Notes: a model not told the origin generated them from the letters alone. A stretch of 64,000 nt of DNA from Gracilaria gracilis (GCA_030374805.1 JARGSG010000037.1:468477-532476), one strand, 5' to 3'. Numbered from the stretch's first letter, positions 31,854 through 42,384 are shown. Numbers and translations are program-made.

Positions 31854-32708
31854 ATGGCGTTCATACAAGTGCCGGTCGTTCCGGGACTTTCTGGGAGCCA
31901 TTCAACATTCTCTTCTTCTTTCAAAGGTTGCCGAACTGCATCAACAATAACTCTTCGTCCTACAACACCTTGCAATCGGCGGCTCACGATGTTATTTGGT
32001 TTTGGCAGCAAGAGGAAGAGTGCTACAAACAAAGGGAGGTCTGGCACCAATCCGTATCGTGCGCTCGGTGTCGGCGAGGATGCCACCTACGATGAAGTCG
32101 AAGCAGCAGTCAAAAGTCTGTCCATAAAATATGCGGACGACCCGAAGAAGCTTATGATGCTTGACGTGTATAAAGATCAAATCTTCGAAGACAAGTTACA
32201 AAAGCGCATGTCCGGAACACTCATACCAAAAATTAAGGAGTCTCCGTACGAGAGGAAGCCACAACCAAAGAAGAGATTTGTCATGCCCGCCTGGGCACAG
32301 GGCATTTTTAAGCTTCCTGACCTTCGCTACTTCAAACGCACCGGCATTATCATGGGAATCTTTTTCATCCTTGGATTTGTCACCCCCACCCTGGCCGGCT
32401 CGTGTATGGCCATGGCCTTCATTGCAGCTGCAGGTTTCTTGTACAATCGAGGCCTCCCAGAACCTGTGCGGGACGATTACGGCGCATATGGCGAGGTTCG
32501 CCCGGTCAAGCATCGTATTGTGCTGAAGACTGTTTTGATCAACCTTGGAGTTGCCGCTGTGTTTTTCGGATTGGCACAGCTGTACATGCTCTACCTTCCA
32601 TTACCGGTATGGTCACCACCTGACGCTTTCGTTAACGCTGCTGTTGTGTTTGGTTTATGGATGTCCTGTTTACTTTTCATGGCTCAAGATCCAAACGATA
32701 TTTACTAG
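31854..32708 (+). CDS. CPP1-like (DUF3353) plastid J-like membrane protein (284 aa)
   Basis: Residues 1-45 are Ser/Thr/Arg-rich and fit a plastid transit peptide. A degenerate J-like segment follows (N-P-Y-R-A-L-G-V...A-T-Y-D-E-V-E-A-A-V...L-M-M-L-D-V-Y-K-D, about residues 66-118), without the HPD motif of true DnaJ proteins. Then come three or four transmembrane helices (G-I-I-M-G-I-F-F-I-L-G; G-S-C-M-A-M-A-F-I-A-A; L-G-V-A-A-V-F-F-G-L; V-V-F-G-L-W-M). This is the architecture of CPP1, the cyanobacterial/plastid chaperone-like protein of protochlorophyllide oxidoreductase, which acts at plastid membranes. Single exon. Convergent with the tryptophan synthase gene, 154 bp between stops. Confidence 0.8.
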   Translation: MAFIQVPVVPGLSGSHSTFSSSFKGCRTASTITLRPTTPCNRRLTMLFGFGSKRKSATNKGRSGTNPYRALGVGEDATYDEVEAAVKSLSIKYADDPKKLMMLDVYKDQIFEDKLQKRMSGTLIPKIKESPYERKPQPKKRFVMPAWAQGIFKLPDLRYFKRTGIIMGIFFILGFVTPTLAGSCMAMAFIAAAGFLYNRGLPEPVRDDYGAYGEVRPVKHRIVLKTVLINLGVAAVFFGLAQLYMLYLPLPVWSPPDAFVNAAVVFGLWMSCLLFMAQDPNDIY

Positions 32709-32862
32709 ACGGACTAACATGATCGACATCGATCCTCTATTAGAACTGGAGTGTCGTGGTTGTGTGAATAAACTTCACACAAATACGCTGCGCTGCACGT
32801 CTGCGTCATTGAGTTTGTCTCATCTCCCTGACATTTCCATCTAGAGTTGTCGCATATCGCTC

Positions 32863-34245
32863 CTAAAGCCCCACGTCTGTGTCCCCTCGCTGCTTCAAAT
32901 AATCAACAACGGTGTTCACATCCTTGTCTCCACGTCCAGAACAATTGATCACAATTCGTGGTGAGCCGTCCAACGTTGGACACAATTTGTCCAGGTAAGC
33001 GATAGCATGGGACGTTTCCAAAGCCGGGATGATACCTTCAATCCGACTGAGTAGTTTGAACGCATCCAAAGCCTCATCATCAGTTACGCTGACATATTCT
33101 GCCCGTTTCGTATCTCGCAGATAACTATGTTCTGGTCCCACACCCGGATAATCCAGACCAGCGGAAACTGAGTGCGCCTCTGCCGGCATTCCATGCTCAC
33201 TCTGCAATTGATAACTCATAGCGCCATGCAGAACACCGAGGGTTCCTTTTGTAAGTGTGGCAGCATGTTCCTCTGTCTCCAATCCCTTTCCTGCTGCCTC
33301 TACACCAATAAGGCGAACATCTTCATCAGATCTGAAATCACTGAAAAGCCCCATAGCATTCGAACCACCGCCAACGCAAGCCAAAAGAATATCTGGCTTT
33401 CCACCCCATTTCTCCAAAGCCTGTTCGCGTGTTTCTCGTCCAATGCACGCCTGGAAGTCACGAACAATCATGGGGTACGGATGGGGACCGGCGACACTTC
33501 CCACAATGTAATGAGTTTCTATCGGATAAGTCACCCAGTCACGAATTGCCTCAGACAAAGCGTTGGTAAGAGTGGCAGATCCTGACGTGACTGGACGAAC
33601 TTCAGCGCCAAGAAGTCGCATACGGAAAACATTAAGCGCTTGGCGTTCCATATCCTTTGCGCCCATGTACACAATACATTGTAGTCCAAATCGAGCGCAA
33701 ACAGTTGCCGTAGCGACTCCGTGCTGACCAGCACCGGTCTCGGCAATGATGCGAGTCTTACCAAGACGCTTTGCCAATAAAACCTGTGCAAGAGAATTGT
33801 TTATCTTATGAGCGCCTGTGTGATTGAGATCCTCCCTCTTCAGGTATATCTGGGGCCCACTTCCGTCGGCTCGAGCATAACGCGACGTAAGTCGTTCGGC
33901 GAAGTACAACGGGCTAGGTCGACCGACATAATCACGCAACAAACCACCAAGCTCTTGAAGGAACTCTGGATCTTCTTTGATCCTATGGTAGCTAGCCTCC
34001 AACTCTTGTAAGCAACTCATTAGAGTTTCTGGGACATACTGACCTCCAAATCGTCCGAATCTTCCACGTTCATTCGGCACGTTTGGGTTGAACGTTGTGT
34101 CGATTATGGAAGAGGGGTCCACGGCAACCATTCGTGGCGTGGAGAGCAGGGGAGCGGCGCGTTTTGAACGACATGAGAGTGTGTGCTTGGTAGGGCGTAG
34201 TGATGTCTGACCTAGGAAGCTTGGAGCAAATGCCAGGTGCTCCAT
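32863..34245 (-). CDS. trpB: Tryptophan synthase beta chain, plastid-targeted (460 aa)
   Basis: Condenses indole with serine to tryptophan using pyridoxal phosphate. The start is set at ATG 34245, giving a 50-residue Ser/Arg-rich leader of plastid type; an in-frame ATG at 34383 would add 46 residues and cannot be excluded. The mature part opens with the conserved [15 protein letters not shown]. The PLP lysine lies in H-T-G-A-H-K-I-N-N (K147). [10 protein letters not shown], the phosphate loop C-V-G-G-G-S-N-A and [15 protein letters not shown] are all intact. The length matches bacterial and plastid TrpB. Single exon. In red algae trpB may be plastid- or nucleus-coded; the leader and setting indicate nuclear here. 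Confidence 0.95.
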   Translation of the reverse strand: MEHLAFAPSFLGQTSLRPTKHTLSCRSKRAAPLLSTPRMVAVDPSSIIDTTFNPNVPNERGRFGRFGGQYVPETLMSCLQELEASYHRIKEDPEFLQELGGLLRDYVGRPSPLYFAERLTSRYARADGSGPQIYLKREDLNHTGAHKINNSLAQVLLAKRLGKTRIIAETGAGQHGVATATVCARFGLQCIVYMGAKDMERQALNVFRMRLLGAEVRPVTSGSATLTNALSEAIRDWVTYPIETHYIVGSVAGPHPYPMIVRDFQACIGRETREQALEKWGGKPDILLACVGGGSNAMGLFSDFRSDEDVRLIGVEAAGKGLETEEHAATLTKGTLGVLHGAMSYQLQSEHGMPAEAHSVSAGLDYPGVGPEHSYLRDTKRAEYVSVTDDEALDAFKLLSRIEGIIPALETSHAIAYLDKLCPTLDGSPRIVINCSGRGDKDVNTVVDYLKQRGDTDVGL

Positions 34246-34803
34246 GTTTGAAACCAGTGAATCTAACTCGGAAGAACGCGCAAGTTGTATTTGTTGATGG
34301 TTCCGAAAAGACTGATCAACAGTAAGTTGGTTGAGTTTCGGATCTACCGTTGGTACCTTTGTAGATACGCTTGTGGACTGCATCCGTCCTGCGGGCTTGC
34401 GTCCGGTGATCACGGAGTGAAAAAACGGTGTGCCGTGGTGCTGTAACAGCGGCGCGTGGCCGCAATTGCGAATTTAAGAGAAAACGGCGTCGTGGACAAT
34501 GGTGGCACTGGCGGGCCCCTGCACAGCAAAGACAGCACATCTTGGGTTCGGGACGGGTTCGGGACTCCAGTTCTGCTCGATCCCAGACCGTTCAACACCG
34601 GCGCCTCCGTGTTCGTCGTCAAAGGCCTGCAATGATCTCCAGCAGTGAAAAGTATTTTATCAACTCTAGCAAAAAGAAAAAACTCTCTAGCGACAGGTAT
34701 CTAGGGCAGATGGGTGGGTGCAGAATGAACGAGAGCATCGTGAACACATGCTGTGCACACGAAAGCTCAAGGGAATGATAGGTAACAAAAATGAGAAAGG
34801 TTA

Positions 34804-35970
34804 TCACAAAACTTTGCTATAAAGCAGGTCACATTCCTCAAGTCGCACAGAACGACCCTCAGCATGGGACTTGGCCGCGGCCATAGCGGCCACAATAGAA
34901 GCGCGTCCATCAAAACCGCTGCAAGGAGCGGGGGTTCCCTCCTTAATCATATCCACAAACGCAGTCATAGCCCCAGAATATGCTTCCGCATATCTATCCA
35001 TGAAGAACGAGTAGGGCAACCCAGCCGAGAGGCCATGTTCATTGCTAATTACTACAGTGTCAGGGGCCCTGTTATTGCTGTTTAGGCTGCCCTTGCTGCC
35101 GAATACCTCGATACGTTGATCATAACCATACGAACATCTTCTCGAGTTGTCGATGGTTCCAAAACTGCCATCAGACATCTTCAAAACGGTGATGGCCGTG
35201 TCCACGTCATTCGCTTCCTTAGCGGCTTCTTCAAAGGCAGAAGCGGTAACATAGACCGATTCAATCTCAGCACCAGTGATAAATCTAGCCATATCCCAGT
35301 CATGAGAACTCATATCCAAGAAGATACCTCCCGAGTTGGCAAGGTACTGCGCTGGCGGCGGTGCCGGATCCCTAGAAGTAATATGAAACATACGAAGCTG
35401 ACCAATGGCGCCACTGGCAACCTGTTCCCTGACCTTGATGAAATTGGCGTCAAACCTGCGCTGAAAGCCTATGAGCAAACGTACGCCATTCGCCGCCACA
35501 GCGGCCAAGCACTTGTCAATGGTAGCGAGATCATTCGAAATGGGCTTCTCACAGAAAATGTCCTTGCCAGCCTCCGCGCTCTTGATGATCTGCTCGGCGT
35601 GAAACGGGGTAGGCGAGCCAATCACAATGCCCTTGACATGGTCGTTGGTGAGCAGTTGTTGCCAGTCGGGCGTCCACACGGTGGAGAAATCTTCCGCAAC
35701 CATGCGGCCAAACTTCTCGAACGGGTCGGCGACCGCGACGAGCGACGCGGAGTTGAGCTGCGAGATGGTGCGCGCGTGTACCTGACCAATGCGACCGCAG
35801 CCTATGACGGCCACTCCGACCGGCTCATCGGCCGCAGAAGCGCGGACGACAACTCGGGCAGGCACGCTGCGTACACGCCGACGGCCAGAGCCGGCGTCGT
35901 CACGAGCGCGCACGAAGGATGTGCCCGCCAAGCCAGTCGGCGCGAAAGCAGAAACAAAAGCAGGCGTCAT
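34804..35970 (-). CDS. Gfo/Idh/MocA family NAD(P)-dependent oxidoreductase (388 aa)
   Basis: Start ATG at 35970; the GTG at 36000 is not used. Residues 1-46 are Ala/Arg/Val-rich and fit a plastid transit peptide. The Rossmann nucleotide site is V-I-G-C-G-R-I-G (residues 55-62). E-K-P-I-S (141-145) is the family's Lys-containing motif, and G-G-I-F-L-D-M-S-S-H-D-W-D (214-226) holds the catalytic Asp/His pair. Nearest characterised group is myo-inositol 2-dehydrogenase-like (IolG), but substrate specificity cannot be read from sequence. Single exon. Shares an approximately 380-bp divergent upstream region with the glycosyltransferase-like gene. Confidence 0.85.
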   Translation of the reverse strand: MTPAFVSAFAPTGLAGTSFVRARDDAGSGRRRVRSVPARVVVRASAADEPVGVAVIGCGRIGQVHARTISQLNSASLVAVADPFEKFGRMVAEDFSTVWTPDWQQLLTNDHVKGIVIGSPTPFHAEQIIKSAEAGKDIFCEKPISNDLATIDKCLAAVAANGVRLLIGFQRRFDANFIKVREQVASGAIGQLRMFHITSRDPAPPPAQYLANSGGIFLDMSSHDWDMARFITGAEIESVYVTASAFEEAAKEANDVDTAITVLKMSDGSFGTIDNSRRCSYGYDQRIEVFGSKGSLNSNNRAPDTVVISNEHGLSAGLPYSFFMDRYAEAYSGAMTAFVDMIKEGTPAPCSGFDGRASIVAAMAAAKSHAEGRSVRLEECDLLYSKVL

Positions 35971-36351
35971 GTTGGAGTGAGGAAGAAGGACAAAAAGCAC
36001 AGAGTATCAGGCTCCACGTCAGAAGCAGGCGGCCGAGCGACTTGACGACGCCGGCGACGAAGGGCGGTGCGGACTGCGTAGATATCTACACGCACTCCCA
36101 ATTCACGCCGAGCTCGTGCGCACAAATGTGGGCACCATGCCAACGGCGGAGCGTGATGTCGCGCAGCCGTTCACAAGGCGGCGTTCATGCGCCGTCACAC
36201 GCGGGCGCGCCAATCAGCGACGCGCGTGCCGCTCGTCACGTGCGCCACGGTACAAGACGAGCACAACCAATGGGCGGCCGCGCACAGATATTGCGGCGCT
36301 CCCCATCGCACTTGCTGTTGACCGCGCGGCGCGCCCGCACCCGACGTTGAT

Positions 36352-38319
36352 ATGGACGCATTGAGGCCGCGCGCGCGCGATCGACCGCCCGCGCACGCGA
36401 CGGCGACGGCGGCGACGGCGGCGACGGCGGCGACGGCGGCGACGGCGGCGCGCGCGCAGCGGCGGGGGAAGCGGCGCGGGCGCGCGTGTTGCGCTTCGGT
36501 GTCGGCGTATACGCTGCTGGCGCTGCTGCAGTCCGCCGTGATCTGCGTGTTGCTGGCGTACTTGTGGCTCGCGCGCTTCAACACTGACGCCTGTTCGGCG
36601 GACGCGCGCGCGCAAGCTGCTGGCGAGGCTGCGTCCGGCGTGGCTGATGGCGCGCAGTCGTTCGTCAACTATGATTTCTTCATCACCATCTACTCGTACG
36701 ATCGGCCGCGCCAGCTGCTACGCCTGCTTCAAGACGTGAGACGCGAGGCGCACCACGCGTCGCTCACAGTGGGCGTCAATGTCATCGATGACAACTCGCT
36801 TTCCTGCGTCTTTCAGCCCTTGAATCGCAACCTTTTCGACTCGTACTCGTCCTCATCTTCACGCTCACAGCCGCTGCATCACCTGCTCCCGGAGCACGCC
36901 GCATCGTGCTCTGCGCGCGATCGCTTCCGCCATGTAGAGGCCTTTTTGGCCAACAATTCATGGAGTTTGTACGTTTCGCATTACCGCCATGCGCGCCGTC
37001 GTTACTGGCATCTGATTCGCATGGCGCACGCGTTGTTGCATCCCATATCGTCTACCTTCTACATCTTCCTGCCGGATGACGATCGTCTGGCACGCAATTT
37101 CTTCCCAGCAGTCAAACACGCGTGGAATTCGATCCAGCACGCGCGCAAGCTTACGCTCATGCTTCACGTGGAGCAATCGAGAGAATCGGTTGCGGTGTGG
37201 ACCGATTTCAAGCCGCGAAACATTGGTGATGGTATCACCCGCATTGGTTGGGTTGAATCGGGTAACTTCATGTGTACAGAGCACTTTCTACGTTTCTTCA
37301 ACTGGTCCTTCCCGCACATTGGCGTCGAGCGATGGATACGAAATCCTCCCATTTCGTCTGGTGTGGGTGCCACTCTCTCAGAGCTTATTCATTCTTCTTC
37401 GCACCGCATGTACCGGACGCAGCAATCGTACGTGGCTCATGTCGGCGTGTCGATGTCCAAGATGAACGCTCAATTCAGAGATAACAACGCCCCTGCTTTG
37501 CTCACCAAGTATTTCGCGGATGGGGAGCACGTTTACCGACAACACTTGACAGACGCTGCCACTGTAACCGCGTCCATAGCATCAGTATGGACTCGGGAAA
37601 CCGCGCTTCATTCAGCTGTGCATTCGTTGGCTACTCAAGTAGATCACCTCAACGTGTATCTCAACGGCTACGACTCCGTGCCGTCTTATCTCCATGCGCC
37701 GTACATCACTGTGATACGCAGTCAGGACAAAACGTCGCGAGGGGATGCCGGTGACATTGGAAAGTTCTTCTGGAGCAATGAAATCGAAACTGATTTCCAC
37801 CTCACAGCTGATGATGACATCATCTATCCACCAGATTATGTTCAATCGCTCCGTGAGTTTATAAATGGCTTTCCATCCCCCGTCGTAGTGGGCGTGCACG
37901 GCATTCGCATCATACAGGAAGATCTCACCCCGTCAAATGGCGCCAGAGGAAAGGGATACTACGGTTCTCGCAAAGTTTTCATGGCCGTCGACCAACTTCG
38001 CCAACCAAAAAACGTCCACATCATTGGTACAGGCACTATGATGTATCGACCGAGGGATATAGGCCACATTGACATCGATAGCACCTTCCAAGAGCCGAAC
38101 ATGGCCGACGTTTGGTTCGGACTTCTGGCCCAGAAACTGAAGATGCCAATGATGATTATTCCACACGAAGAAGGGTGGATCAAAGAAGTACCGGGCACGT
38201 TTGAAGACTCCATCTACAAACGCTCTACGCGAAGCAGGACTTCAGATAGATTGCAAACACGTGCCGCGAAAAGTATCGAGATGTGGAAATTGCATCTTCC
38301 TTTATCGAACGCGACGTAA
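36352..38319 (+). CDS. Type II membrane protein with two glycosyltransferase-like modules (655 aa)
   Basis: The cytosolic tail has an Ala-Thr run encoded by a (GACGGCGGC)n microsatellite and a basic patch. One transmembrane helix (L-L-A-L-L-Q-S-A-V-I-C-V-L-L-A-Y-L-W) at about residues 55-75 fits a Golgi type II enzyme. Module 1 (about 103-400) has F-F-I-T-I-Y-S-Y-D-R-P and a DxD-type F-L-P-D-D-D-R near residue 240. Module 2 (about 410-640) has V-T-A-S-I-A-S-V-W-T-R-E, L-N-G-Y, and a second DxD-type T-A-D-D-D-I-I-Y-P near residue 486, followed by H-G and G-T-G-T-M-M-Y. Each DDD is a probable metal/nucleotide-sugar site. Family and sugar not identified. Single exon. Confidence 0.7.
   Translation: MDALRPRARDRPPAHATATAATAATAATAATAARAQRRGKRRGRACCASVSAYTLLALLQSAVICVLLAYLWLARFNTDACSADARAQAAGEAASGVADGAQSFVNYDFFITIYSYDRPRQLLRLLQDVRREAHHASLTVGVNVIDDNSLSCVFQPLNRNLFDSYSSSSSRSQPLHHLLPEHAASCSARDRFRHVEAFLANNSWSLYVSHYRHARRRYWHLIRMAHALLHPISSTFYIFLPDDDRLARNFFPAVKHAWNSIQHARKLTLMLHVEQSRESVAVWTDFKPRNIGDGITRIGWVESGNFMCTEHFLRFFNWSFPHIGVERWIRNPPISSGVGATLSELIHSSSHRMYRTQQSYVAHVGVSMSKMNAQFRDNNAPALLTKYFADGEHVYRQHLTDAATVTASIASVWTRETALHSAVHSLATQVDHLNVYLNGYDSVPSYLHAPYITVIRSQDKTSRGDAGDIGKFFWSNEIETDFHLTADDDIIYPPDYVQSLREFINGFPSPVVVGVHGIRIIQEDLTPSNGARGKGYYGSRKVFMAVDQLRQPKNVHIIGTGTMMYRPRDIGHIDIDSTFQEPNMADVWFGLLAQKLKMPMMIIPHEEGWIKEVPGTFEDSIYKRSTRSRTSDRLQTRAAKSIEMWKLHLPLSNAT
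36398..36450 (+). repeat. Coding microsatellite (GACGGCGGC)n
   Basis: About five to six tandem 9-bp units inside the first 30 codons of the glycosyltransferase-like gene, giving the A-T-A run of the cytosolic tail. Length is likely to vary between individuals. Confidence 0.8.
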
Positions 38320-38724
38320 AACGAGATGCAGAGTTATTGAACTCAAAATGTTCCATGGAAAACTTGACGCTCTTGAAGGAAGGAAGAAAAATAGCCCAGT
38401 CCTCTGCCAATGGAGTATTCTAAGCTCGAGCGTACGACAGAGGTCCCCTCCTGTATTGACATTGTCGAGGAATAACTCGCCGCGCTAGTTCAAGAGACTC
38501 AAACGAGATTCCGATTGTCAAAAAGCATACCGGTTACGAGAAGTCTGTTTGGCTCATGCTCATGTGTTCTCTGCCATACACCCTACCGGTTGCATGCTGG
38601 TATCCGTCTGCATCGGCTATGTAGCACAGCGTTGTTTGGTGGCCACACTCTCGATTCCACAGTCAAAATACTCCGTAATGATAAGTCTCGAATACGGTCC
38701 CTCATGCAGGAAGAATGAAGCGAT

Positions 38725-40013
38725 TTAGCTCGGTAGGCTCATGTCACTCCATTCGATGAGGTTGTTCATATGCGATGGCGGCGGTGCGGTAAACGAAACG
38801 CGCTCGTTGGTCAATGGATTGACAAGAGAAATACTCCACGCATGCAACTTGAGGCCTTTTCGAAGAGGATTATCATCACCATACTTGGTGAGTGTCGCAT
38901 CACGTGCCGCAGCGTTGATTTCGTCATAATCTGCATACATGGCATGTCTAAACAAGACAACAAAAGTGACAAAGAGGAAAATCGGATTCGGTGAGCTTTC
39001 AATCGCGAAGAAGGCGCGTGAATGGTATTGAACGTACTCTTTCGGGTTGTATAAATCATCGCCAATGATGGGTAACGACTTGCTAGCGGCATGCACGCGG
39101 ATCTGGTGGGTTCGGCCGGTATGCGGAGTGGCTTGAAGTAACATGAGCTGCTTCGATTGCGACTTGTCAAGAACGGTGTATACTGTTTTGGAGGGCTTTG
39201 AGTCGGGATTAGAGTGGCCGATTTCGCGCACGTAAGATCGGTGAGAGCGTTGGATTGGCGCTTCTACTGTGAAGGAGGCGTTCGGTGGTTCGGGGAGGTG
39301 GCCGTCAACGACGCAGAGATATTGCTTTTGTACGCTGCCGCGCTGGAACTGGCGCATGATTGGATGACATACTTCCTTCTTCTTGGCCATAATTACCTGC
39401 AGTTGTTGCGTTTCGAAGGGGTTAGTTATTGGGCGGTGGAGAGATGGATTTGCAAGTGGTTGAGCACAACTTACAATGCCAGTAGTATGCTTCGCGTGGA
39501 AAGCGCAGTATGAAGAAGGTCAGCAAACAACAAGAACACGGCGTGATCCAAAAAGGCGCTACGCTACGGCCAACGTACCATATCCAATCGATGCAACAGG
39601 CGGGGCGGATAGCCCAGGTAACCAATGGCGCGATTCAGCAGAGAACCGCCTTCAAAGCGATGGCTAGGATGCATCTTCAAGTAGGACGGCTTGTTGAGCG
39701 CCAAAAAGGTGTCGTCTTCGAAAACAACGTCCAAGGGCTCATGGTCCGCCACGAGCGGGATGGCCTTCGAACGAAGCCTCAACTCACGCTTCTCGGCCTC
39801 CGTCAACGCGCTCTTGTCGATGCGGAAGCGACGCCGTTCGCGTGTGGCTTGCTCTATCTCGTCACGCAGCGAACGCGATGACGACGACGGCGACGGCGAT
39901 GTGGTGCATGTTGATGCGGTGCGTTGCGCGCGCACGCGCAGTCGCGGAGGGAGCGCGGTGGGGATGAAGGTGGGGAGCAGTGAGAGGCGATGCATCAGAC
40001 ACATGGGCTTCAT
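38725..40013 (-). CDS. RluA-family RNA pseudouridine synthase, three exons including a 15-nt microexon (373 aa)
   Basis: Isomerises uridine to pseudouridine in RNA. Exons on the minus strand: 40013-39579, 39489-39475 and 39396-38725. Introns are 39490-39578 (89 nt, GTACGT...GAAG) and 39397-39474 (78 nt, GTAAGT...CTGCAG, CTAAC branch site). Joining through the 5-codon microexon restores the family motif H-R-L-D-M-H-T-T-G-I-V, whose Asp (residue 144) is catalytic, followed by Q-K-Q-Y-L-C-V-V-D-G and the R-T-H-Q-I-R-V-H box, both typical of RluA. The start ATG 40013 gives an organelle-type leader (L-P-T-F-I-P-T-A-L-P-P-R-L-R-V-R). No S4 domain is evident. Divergent from the EamA gene; the 250-bp gap holds AACGG motifs. 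Confidence 0.88.
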
Positions 40014-40263
40014 CGCGACGAGGTGGCACCAACGGTAACGTTCCCGCTGGTAACTTACCAACGGTGGACCGCTACTCCCGCACCTCTGAAGGAGCGTGCG
40101 GCACGGCGCAATGGCGATTACGAGGTCAACGATGGGCGTCAAGATCTGTGCATACGTGTAACCAACATGCGCCGTGTGCTACCCCAAATGGCTCGTCGTT
40201 CCTGTCGTCCACGGTTAACCGAAACGAGTACACCCAACCAACAACGTACCGTATTACATCGAA

Positions 40264-41400
40264 ATGACGTCGCAGCTAAGGTGCTCGCCTGGAGATGGCA
40301 TCGAGGCTTCGCATGGGCGCTCGGTGCGGCGCCGTTCGCTTTGGACGACGCTTCAGACGGCTTTCGTGACGCATCCCGAGCTCTATGGCTACTGCGTCAT
40401 GTGCTTTTCGGCGCTGGCGCATGCGACGCTTTCCTTCTTCGTGCGCTTGGGCGCCACGCGCTATTCCTTCCCGGTGTTGGCTACGCTGTTGATTCGCTCC
40501 ATCATGGAGGGCGCCATGTCGTTTAGCTACGTGTTTACGTTTGTTGATTATCGGCGCTCCGTGCAGTGTATCAGTCGCTGGCGCTGGTTTCTTATCTTTC
40601 TCAGAGGCATGTTTGGTACCATGAGTATTGCCTGTCAGATTACAGCCTTGGGGCTTATTTCCATGGGCAATTCTGTCACCATCTTGTTCACCTGTCCCGC
40701 TATTACCATGGCCATGGCTGCGTTGATAATACATGAACCTGTTCGTACTGTTGATATCATTTCACTCATCATGTCCTTTGCGGGCGTATTGTTCGTTGCG
40801 CAGCCCTCTTTCTTATCGCCACATCAGCATTCACCCATCACTCACCACACTCTTGTGGGTATTGTCGTTGCGCTCACTGCTGCGTTTTTCTCATCCACAG
40901 TCAGTGTCATCACTCGCTTTCTGGGGCACGACGTCCACTTCATGATCAACGTCTGCTCTCTTTCCATTTGCACGTTTCTTGTGGCCATCACCCTCTCAGG
41001 CGCAGACGAATTTCGTAGCATAACTTCCAATCACGCAGGTTTGCTAATAAACATTATCGCTGGAATCTGTGGAGGTCTCGCTCAGTCAACCATGAGCAAA
41101 AGCCTGCAGTACTGTCGCGCGGGGCCTGCCTTATTGGTACGAAGTTTGACCATACCTTTTTCGTATTCGTACGGACTTGTGTTCCTTGGCGAAAGTCCTT
41201 CGCTTCTTACGCTGTTTGGAGTGCTCATGATTCTTACTGCCGCTGCTTCGCTGGGACTTTCCCAGGTGTTTGCGGCCAAACCGCCTGATGAGACAACGCC
41301 GTTGACACAGCACTGTCATCACCAATCGCTTCGTCTCAAGCTGAATGATCCGATATCAGGGGCAATTGATGTCGATCCGCAGAGTAGCAATGACACTTAA
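40264..41400 (+). CDS. EamA/DMT-superfamily transporter (378 aa)
   Basis: Polar N-terminus of about 35 residues followed by about ten hydrophobic helices in two related halves, the drug/metabolite transporter (EamA) pattern. The first half ends around P-A-I-T-M-A-M-A-A-L-I-I-H-E-P-V, typical of the EamA repeat (x-x-E at the end of helix 4). The second half has A-L-L-V-R-S-L-T-I-P-F-S-Y and V-F-L-G-E-S-P-S, the matching Glu. The C-terminal tail is polar (D-E-T-T-P-L). Close in style to SLC35G-like solute carriers; substrate unknown. Single exon. The stop is followed 58 bp later by a perfect hairpin (41458-41483). Confidence 0.85.
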   Translation: MTSQLRCSPGDGIEASHGRSVRRRSLWTTLQTAFVTHPELYGYCVMCFSALAHATLSFFVRLGATRYSFPVLATLLIRSIMEGAMSFSYVFTFVDYRRSVQCISRWRWFLIFLRGMFGTMSIACQITALGLISMGNSVTILFTCPAITMAMAALIIHEPVRTVDIISLIMSFAGVLFVAQPSFLSPHQHSPITHHTLVGIVVALTAAFFSSTVSVITRFLGHDVHFMINVCSLSICTFLVAITLSGADEFRSITSNHAGLLINIIAGICGGLAQSTMSKSLQYCRAGPALLVRSLTIPFSYSYGLVFLGESPSLLTLFGVLMILTAAASLGLSQVFAAKPPDETTPLTQHCHHQSLRLKLNDPISGAIDVDPQSSNDT

Positions 41401-41457
41401 CAACTGTGACGCTCTTCGACGTGGTGTCAACCCTATCGAAATGCATCATGTCACATT

Positions 41458-41483
41458 ACAAGGGTAAGCCCTCTTACCCTTGT
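41458..41483. repeat. Perfect hairpin downstream of the transporter gene
   Basis: An 11-bp perfect stem (ACAAGGGTAAG with CTTACCCTTGT) and 4-nt loop, 58 bp after the stop codon and probably in the 3' UTR. It may affect mRNA 3' processing or be another member of the hairpin class discussed in the findings. Confidence 0.8.
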
Positions 41484-42205
41484 ACTCTACCTAAAAGCCG
41501 TTAGAGCGAACCACATATCCGTTCGCATCCCCCTGTAAGGTCCCATCGGTAAGGAGGCTAACACTACCTTTTGGTGAGCGACATTCTATCTCTCGGGAAC
41601 ACGTTTTCATCATTCACAGCAACACGGCAAGCGCTTTTCGGACTTTGTTACGGCCGATAGTGTTCTGGCTCTAGCAATGTGATCCCCCAGTTCCCCCGTG
41701 CGAAAAGACATGGGTTTCGCCGGAGAGAGGTACAGAGATTGTGTACCTTTGTACCCAAGTATTGCGTGTCGGCGGCAATTAGTAATATCACAGGCCCATT
41801 CAAGTGTCGCTGAAAGAATCCGCCATAAGCGGTTTGACTCGCTCTCAATACTGCGTTGCAGGAAAACATGATGATTACTCTCGACCGCTACAGTCTTCGT
41901 AGCAAAGACTCTCCATCCCAAAGCTGCGCTCCTGAATTATTACAGTTACGTAGAGAGGCGTAACATTTTGCATTTCACCGTCTCGCGCACACTTTTTGGC
42001 TGTTTCACTGCAGGATGGACATGTACCTGGTACTATGCGTCCAGTTAAGCATGGCCACCACATTTAAACTGAGTCTAGGAGAGAGTAATACTCATGATCA
42101 AAGAATCGATCCAATCCTCTCTGTCCACGAAAGAACATGTACTGCAACAGAAAGAGAGAGAGAGAGAGAGAGAGAGAAAACACTTCGAGCACGGTTCCCC
42201 GGCCT
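41484..42205. other. Gene-free interval with GA tract
   Basis: No gene seen. A (GA)n run at 42149-42177 lies just upstream of the TATA box of the next gene; a similar GA/CT or GT run lies upstream of the copy A and B paralogues (11600-11625, 21300-21312). Confidence 0.45.
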
Positions 42206-42215
42206 CTATAAAAGG
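42206..42215 (+). promoter_or_regulatory. TATA box of the third Asp/Lys-repeat gene
   Basis: CTATAAAAGG on the plus strand, 170 bp before the ATG at 42385, followed by CTCTCAACGCCTCCA, almost the same as at the other two tract-bearing paralogues. Confidence 0.75.
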
Positions 42216-42384
42216 CTCTCAACGCCTCCAATCTCATGCTCTTCACTTCATTCCCCAGCATCAACGAAACAGCACACAGTTCAGTCCAATCCGCTTGGTA
42301 TCTTCTATCCACACACGCCAATAACTCTGAGCTTCTTCACTCACAATCGCACGTTCAACTGACTAATTGCAATACCTCTTCGCA

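Noticed and set aside
33172-33585. Plus-strand ORFs within the tryptophan synthase gene
   Set aside because: Shadows of a well-identified gene, without ATG context or conserved features.
31854-35970. Possible plastid DNA origin, because several products look plastid-related
   Set aside because: The proteins carry N-terminal targeting leaders, and other genes nearby have spliceosomal introns. This fits nuclear genes of plastid proteins.
35116-36045. Plus-strand 309-codon ORF
   Set aside because: It is the shadow of the Gfo/Idh/MocA oxidoreductase on the other strand.
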